Assembly (NCBI GenBank): GCA_021776245.1
Contig: JAJFGF010000068.1
Span: forward strand, 1-64,000
DNA: 64,000 nt
Source of the DNA: Hyphococcus sp.
Lineage (GTDB): Bacteria > Pseudomonadota > Alphaproteobacteria > Caulobacterales > Parvularculaceae
Reading direction: 5' to 3'
Part shown: positions 60,703 to 64,000 of the stretch, one piece after another
How the letters are laid out: the number at the start of each line of letters is the position of its first letter
How positions within the stretch are numbered: position 1 is the stretch's first letter
Notes under the pieces: model-generated
What the model was told of the DNA's origin: nothing
What the model saw: only the letters and a program-made list of their open reading frames with translations
Databases searched by the model: none
Made by a program: the position numbers and the translations under genes

Positions 60703-61926
60703 TCAAACAGCATTTGAATGCTTTTTGAACTCCATGCGCGCAATTGAACGGCAGTGAACTTCATCCGGCCCGTCCGCAAGGCGCAAGGTCCGAAGCATCG
60801 AATACATGCGAGCAAGACCAAAATCTGTCGTGACGCCAGCCCCGCCATGGGCCTGGATCGCGTCATCGATAATTTTCAGCGCAATGCGCGGCGCCGCGAC
60901 CTTGATCATTGCGATCTCACCTTGCGCGACTTTATTGCCGACCGTATCCATCATCCACGCGGCCTTTAGCGTTAAGAGCCGCGTCATTTCGATATCGATC
61001 CGCGCTTCAGCGACGCGCTGCTCCCAGATCGAATGCTTAAAGATCGGCTTGCCAAACGCCTCACGGGTGAGAATGCGTTTGACCATTTTTTCAAGCGCTG
61101 CTTCGGCCGCCCCGATCGTGCGCATGCAGTGATGAATACGCCCCGGCCCCAAGCGGCCTTGGGCGATTTCAAATCCGCGCCCTTCGCCGAGAATCAAGTT
61201 TTCCTTTGGCACGCGAACATTTTTGAGCTCGATTTCCATATGTCCGTGCGGCGCATCGTCATAACCAAAAACAGGCAGGTGACGAATGATGTTCACGCCA
61301 GGCGCATCGGCGGGAACAAGGATCTGCGATTGCTGGATGTGACGCGGCGCCGATTTGTCTGTTTTTCCCATCACAATGTAAATTTTGCAGCGCGGATCGC
61401 CAGCGCCTGACGACCACCATTTGCGGCCATTGATGACATACTCATCCCCGTCCCGCGTGATTTCAGTTTCGATATTGGTGGCGTCCGACGAAGCAACCGC
61501 GGGCTCCGTCATCAAAAACGCAGAGCGAATTTTCCCGTCGAGCAGCGGCTTAAGCCATTGTTCCTGCTGTTCCGGCGATCCGTATTTTGACAGCACTTCC
61601 ATATTGCCCGTATCAGGCGCCGCGCAATTAAAGACTTCCGGCGCGATCAGGCAACGGCCGGTCAACTCGGCAATCGGCGCATAATCGGCATTGGAAAGCC
61701 CCGGCCCGAATTTAGGATCGGGGTGAAACATATTCCAAAGGCCTTCAGCTTTTGCCTTGTCCTTTAATTCGTCAATGATCGGCGGAATTTTCCACCGGCC
61801 CTCGCCCGGCCCGAATTCCGCATGCTGATGTTCATAAATCTCGGCGCCTTCATAGACATGCGCGTCCATGAATTCGGAAACGCGCTTTAAATAATCATTG
61901 CATCGGTCGGAATAGGCGAATTCCAT
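60703..61926 (-). CDS. Acyl-CoA dehydrogenase
   Basis: A 407-residue flavoenzyme for the first step of fatty-acid or branched-chain acyl-CoA beta-oxidation. FAD/substrate regions are seen in [21 protein letters not shown] and [13 protein letters not shown]. The late helices contain [40 protein letters not shown]. The ATG has gaagga upstream. It is probably of the ACAD10/11-like group by its length and the GAGDPRCK segment; the chain-length preference is not readable. Confidence 0.9.
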   Translation of the reverse strand: MEFAYSDRCNDYLKRVSEFMDAHVYEGAEIYEHQHAEFGPGEGRWKIPPIIDELKDKAKAEGLWNMFHPDPKFGPGLSNADYAPIAELTGRCLIAPEVFNCAAPDTGNMEVLSKYGSPEQQEQWLKPLLDGKIRSAFLMTEPAVASSDATNIETEITRDGDEYVINGRKWWSSGAGDPRCKIYIVMGKTDKSAPRHIQQSQILVPADAPGVNIIRHLPVFGYDDAPHGHMEIELKNVRVPKENLILGEGRGFEIAQGRLGPGRIHHCMRTIGAAEAALEKMVKRILTREAFGKPIFKHSIWEQRVAEARIDIEMTRLLTLKAAWMMDTVGNKVAQGEIAMIKVAAPRIALKIIDDAIQAHGGAGVTTDFGLARMYSMLRTLRLADGPDEVHCRSIARMEFKKHSNAV

Positions 61927-62012
61927 CGGGGCTTTCCTTCATTTAAAGCGACGGGCGAAAAAGCAGATTCGGGTATTTCGCATTATCCGGCGCGCAGCAG
62001 CGAATTTGGAGT

Positions 62013-62040
62013 GTCGAGCGCTTGTATGTGATCGCTCGAC
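62013..62040. repeat. Inverted repeat gtcgagcg-N12-cgctcgac
   Basis: 8-bp perfect arms between tadA and the acyl-CoA dehydrogenase gene (both minus strand), 87 nt upstream of the dehydrogenase start. No T tract on either side, so it is more likely an operator or RNA structure than a terminator. Confidence 0.35.
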
Positions 62041-62095
62041 AAGTTAAGCGCATGATAGCGGGCGCGCAAAAAGGTGAAAGCCTGAAGCGCAGTTG

Positions 62096-62548
62096 CTATC
62101 GGCGCGCCTTAAAGAAATCCTTGAGCAACTGGCCAGCCTCGTTGGCAAAAGGTCCCTCAACCAATTGGGGCCGCCAATGGCAGGTCGACTGATCGAAGAA
62201 TTTGGGGCCGTGCCAGATCGCGCCGCCTTTGGGATCGCTTGCCGCAATCACCAGCCGCGCAACGCGCGCAAGGGAAATCGCGCCCGCGCACATGGCGCAG
62301 GGCTCCAGCGTTACGTATAGCGTCGTGTCAGGCAGCCGATAATTGCCAAGTTTCTCGGCGGCGGCGCGAAGCGCGCGGATCTCGGCATGCCCGGTTGGAT
62401 CATGCGTCGCGATTGGGGCATTGCCTGCCGAAGCCATGATTTCACCCGAACGAGCGACGAGAACAGCGCCGACGGGCGCCTCGCCGGCGGCGGCGGCGGC
62501 GCGCGCCTCAACAAGGGCGCAGTTCATAAAATCCTGATCTCCACTCAT
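62096..62548 (-). CDS. tadA: tRNA-specific adenosine deaminase
   Basis: A 150-residue deaminase that converts A34 to inosine in tRNA-Arg. The zinc/catalytic motif is HAEIRAL (His and Glu) and LEPCAMCAGAI supplies the two Cys. Length and motif spacing match TadA. The neighbouring rluB-type gene is a common partner in Alphaproteobacteria, though a methyltransferase gene now lies between them. Confidence 0.9.
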   Translation of the reverse strand: MSGDQDFMNCALVEARAAAAAGEAPVGAVLVARSGEIMASAGNAPIATHDPTGHAEIRALRAAAEKLGNYRLPDTTLYVTLEPCAMCAGAISLARVARLVIAASDPKGGAIWHGPKFFDQSTCHWRPQLVEGPFANEAGQLLKDFFKARR

Positions 62549-62585
62549 CAGGCGCTTTTACGCGTCAGTTGTTTGTTGCGCTATA

Positions 62586-62629
62586 GCGCATTCACAAAAA
62601 GTGCTCGCGGTTTTTGGGTTCGAATGCGC
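62586..62629. repeat. Palindromic intergenic element, copy 3
   Basis: gcgcattc (62586-62593) pairs with gaatgcgc (62622-62629), with interior aaaaagtgctcgcggtttttgg. The layout aaagtg-x5-cggttt matches the rluD-rpoH copies. Lies between tadA and the methyltransferase gene. Confidence 0.55.
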
Positions 62630-62654
62630 GATAAAACAATAATGCGGACCACGT

Positions 62655-63449
62655 TCACCGATTCAATGGCTTGCGAACGTGGTCTTGTGCCGCGGGTTTT
62701 TCTGCCAGGCAAAACGCCGTCACCCCCGCAAGGCGATTGAATGGAAAAAGCGTCATGCGTTCCAGATCGTGGAGCGCCGTCAGAGAATTGTTAAGCCAGG
62801 CGGGCGCAGTTTTGAGATGGCTTCGCTTTGGTGGATTCTTGCGGCGTAACAAATTGTCGGCAAGCCGCATCGCCGCCGCCGCCGGAAACAAAAATCCAAA
62901 GAAATACCGCATATCAAGCGGGACCAATCCTGCTGCTTCAACGGTATTTCGAAGCATCGCTAGCGAATATCGACGATGGTGTTCGAGAAAAACATCGTGG
63001 GACGACCACAGAAACTGAAAAGCGGGAACCGCAATCAGAAATCTGGTCCCCGGCGCCGCGCCGTCAGCATAGTCACAAATCAGCGCCAGGTCGTCATCCA
63101 CATGCTCGATGACATCAATCATTAGAACCGTGTCGGCGTTTACGGCGTTTGCTGTCCGCACATAATCGACTTTGTCCGTACGCCGCTGGCCGATGAACTC
63201 CTCTTCATAATTTGGGTCGACGCATAGTGCTTTGGCCGCGCATCCTTCATCCGTCAGCATGACTGAAAACGCGCCCGACCCGGCCCCCACATCAAGTAGC
63301 AGGTCAATTGGCTTTTTGCCCAGAAGGGCCTTGATCGCGCGGCCCTTGGATATGTAGTACCAATGGGCGGCAGGATCGCCGTCAATCGCATTTTCCTCTT
63401 TGAGATCCACTCGTTCCCCCGAGCCTTTCTGCTGCACTTTGTAAAACAC
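62655..63449 (-). CDS. Class I SAM-dependent methyltransferase
   Basis: A 264-residue methyltransferase. Motif I is LLLDVGAGSGAFSVMLTDEG (about residues 50-69), the acidic strand-2 end is ALCVDPNYEEEF, and motif IV is TVLMIDVIEHVDDD. The C-terminal region has a hydrophobic patch (FFGFLFPAAAAMRLADN) and HHRRYSLAMLRNTVEAAGL, the pattern of ubiquinone/glycan-type methyltransferase-23 relatives. The start is GTG at 63449 (a GTG at 63437 is possible). Divergent from rluB by 22 bp. Confidence 0.78.
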   Translation of the reverse strand: MFYKVQQKGSGERVDLKEENAIDGDPAAHWYYISKGRAIKALLGKKPIDLLLDVGAGSGAFSVMLTDEGCAAKALCVDPNYEEEFIGQRRTDKVDYVRTANAVNADTVLMIDVIEHVDDDLALICDYADGAAPGTRFLIAVPAFQFLWSSHDVFLEHHRRYSLAMLRNTVEAAGLVPLDMRYFFGFLFPAAAAMRLADNLLRRKNPPKRSHLKTAPAWLNNSLTALHDLERMTLFPFNRLAGVTAFCLAEKPAAQDHVRKPLNR

Positions 63450-63471
63450 GTCTTTTAAGGACTTCTAAACT

Positions 63472-64000
63472 ATGGCTGATCCGACGGCGAGGCCGGAATT
63501 TGAGGGCGAACGCATCGCCAAATTCCTGGCCCGCGCTGGCGTCGCCTCGCGCCGGGAAGCTGAAAAGCTGATTGAACAGGGCATCGTGACCGTCAATGGC
63601 GAGGTGCTTTCGACACCGGCCTTTAAGGTGACCCCGGATATGGACATCCGCGTTGACGGGACGCGGGTCGCCAAACCCCAACCGCCGCGCATGTGGCGAT
63701 TTCATAAACCTGACGGGCTCGTCACCACCCACAAGGACCCGCAGGGGCGCCCTACTGTCTTTCAGGCCCTCGAAGGACGGCTGCCGCGGGTTATTTCCAT
63801 CGGACGCCTGGATCTCACGACCGAAGGGCTCTTATTGCTGACCAACTCCGGCGCGCTGTCGCGACAGCTCGAGCTGCCCGCTAACGCGTGGACGCGCCGC
63901 TATCGCGTCCGCGCTTATGGCCGCACCACCCAAAAGGCGCTCGATGGGCTGCAGGAAGGCGTCAATATTGACGGCATTGAGTACGGCCCGATCCGCGCAA
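63472..64000 (+). CDS. rluB: 23S rRNA pseudouridine synthase, RluB-type (5' part)
   Basis: The frame from ATG 63472 runs open to the window end (176 codons seen). An S4 domain (ERIAKFLARAGVASRREAEKLIEQ) is followed by the RsuA/RluB catalytic start FHKPDGLVTTHKDPQGRPTV and the active-site Asp region ISIGRLDLTTEGLLLLTN. RluB isomerises U2605 of 23S rRNA; RsuA-like alternatives share the motifs, but the tadA neighbourhood favours RluB. Truncated by the window edge. Confidence 0.88.
   Translation, partial: MADPTARPEFEGERIAKFLARAGVASRREAEKLIEQGIVTVNGEVLSTPAFKVTPDMDIRVDGTRVAKPQPPRMWRFHKPDGLVTTHKDPQGRPTVFQALEGRLPRVISIGRLDLTTEGLLLLTNSGALSRQLELPANAWTRRYRVRAYGRTTQKALDGLQEGVNIDGIEYGPIRA

Noticed and set aside
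1-64000. CRISPR arrays, prophage modules, rRNA genes, replication origin
   Set aside because: No regularly spaced repeats, phage structural genes, rRNA or DnaA-box clusters seen.

Overview
The window looks like chromosomal DNA of an alphaproteobacterium. The clues are: rpoH directly after an rluD-type gene; the gshA-rsmE/ubiA neighbourhood; a tRNA-His with A73 and no encoded G-1, a known peculiarity of many Alphaproteobacteria; a perfect TTAA-N7-TTAA (CtrA-type) site; and many Tat-like signals. The exact family cannot be fixed from sequence alone; a Parvularcula/Hyphomonas/Caulobacter-like lineage is only a guess.

Left third (about 1-28.6 kb) is a surface-polysaccharide and secretion region, visibly more AT-rich and mosaic than the rest. 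It starts with the 3' end of an IS5-family transposase, a methyltransferase on the minus strand and a PEP-CTERM surface protein. A long plus-strand run follows: rfbC, a 1536-residue fusion (sulfotransferase-like, coiled coil, WbsX-like, GT4, GT2), a 1113-residue protein (tandem repeats, DUF616-like, GT8, RgpF-like), three methyltransferases, a LicD-like transferase, a Wzm/Wzt-type ABC exporter, a GT8-GT4 fusion and a GT2 enzyme. On the minus strand come a three-gene type I secretion system (TolC-like, ABC, HlyD) without a visible substrate, a likely glycosyltransferase remnant and a Wzx-like flippase. A divergent Wzy/WaaL-like membrane protein follows, whose reading frame ends inside tRNA-His. 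The polysaccharide region stops at the 3' end of that tRNA, which suggests an island boundary.

Middle (28.7-43.5 kb) is mostly conserved housekeeping: M48 peptidase, HNH endonuclease, AlkA-type glycosylase, gshA, rsmE, ubiA, Tat-type msrB, a MscS channel, a secreted acidic coiled-coil protein, a membrane protein/winged-helix regulator pair, an aldo/keto reductase, a YtcJ-like amidohydrolase, an rluD-type pseudouridine synthase and rpoH. The rluD-rpoH gap carries two palindromic elements of one apparent family; a third copy lies near 62.6 kb.

Right third (43.5-64 kb) holds single genes and small units for peptidases, regulators and metabolism: CPBP and M61 peptidases; GntR, MarR, TetR and HxlR regulators with candidate operators; SDR; PEP-mutase-like enzyme; class C serine hydrolase; alpha/beta hydrolase; PhoX-like protein; MATE exporter; cupin; GFA enzyme; MAPEG protein; acyl-CoA dehydrogenase; tadA; a methyltransferase; and the start of an rluB-type gene. 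Two decay events are visible: a DUF2461 gene interrupted by an in-frame TAG, and a short C-terminal relic of a serine hydrolase. A compact trio (CxxCxGxG zinc-finger miniprotein, membrane pentapeptide-repeat protein, membrane protein with an L7/L12-like tail) is the least explained group in the window.
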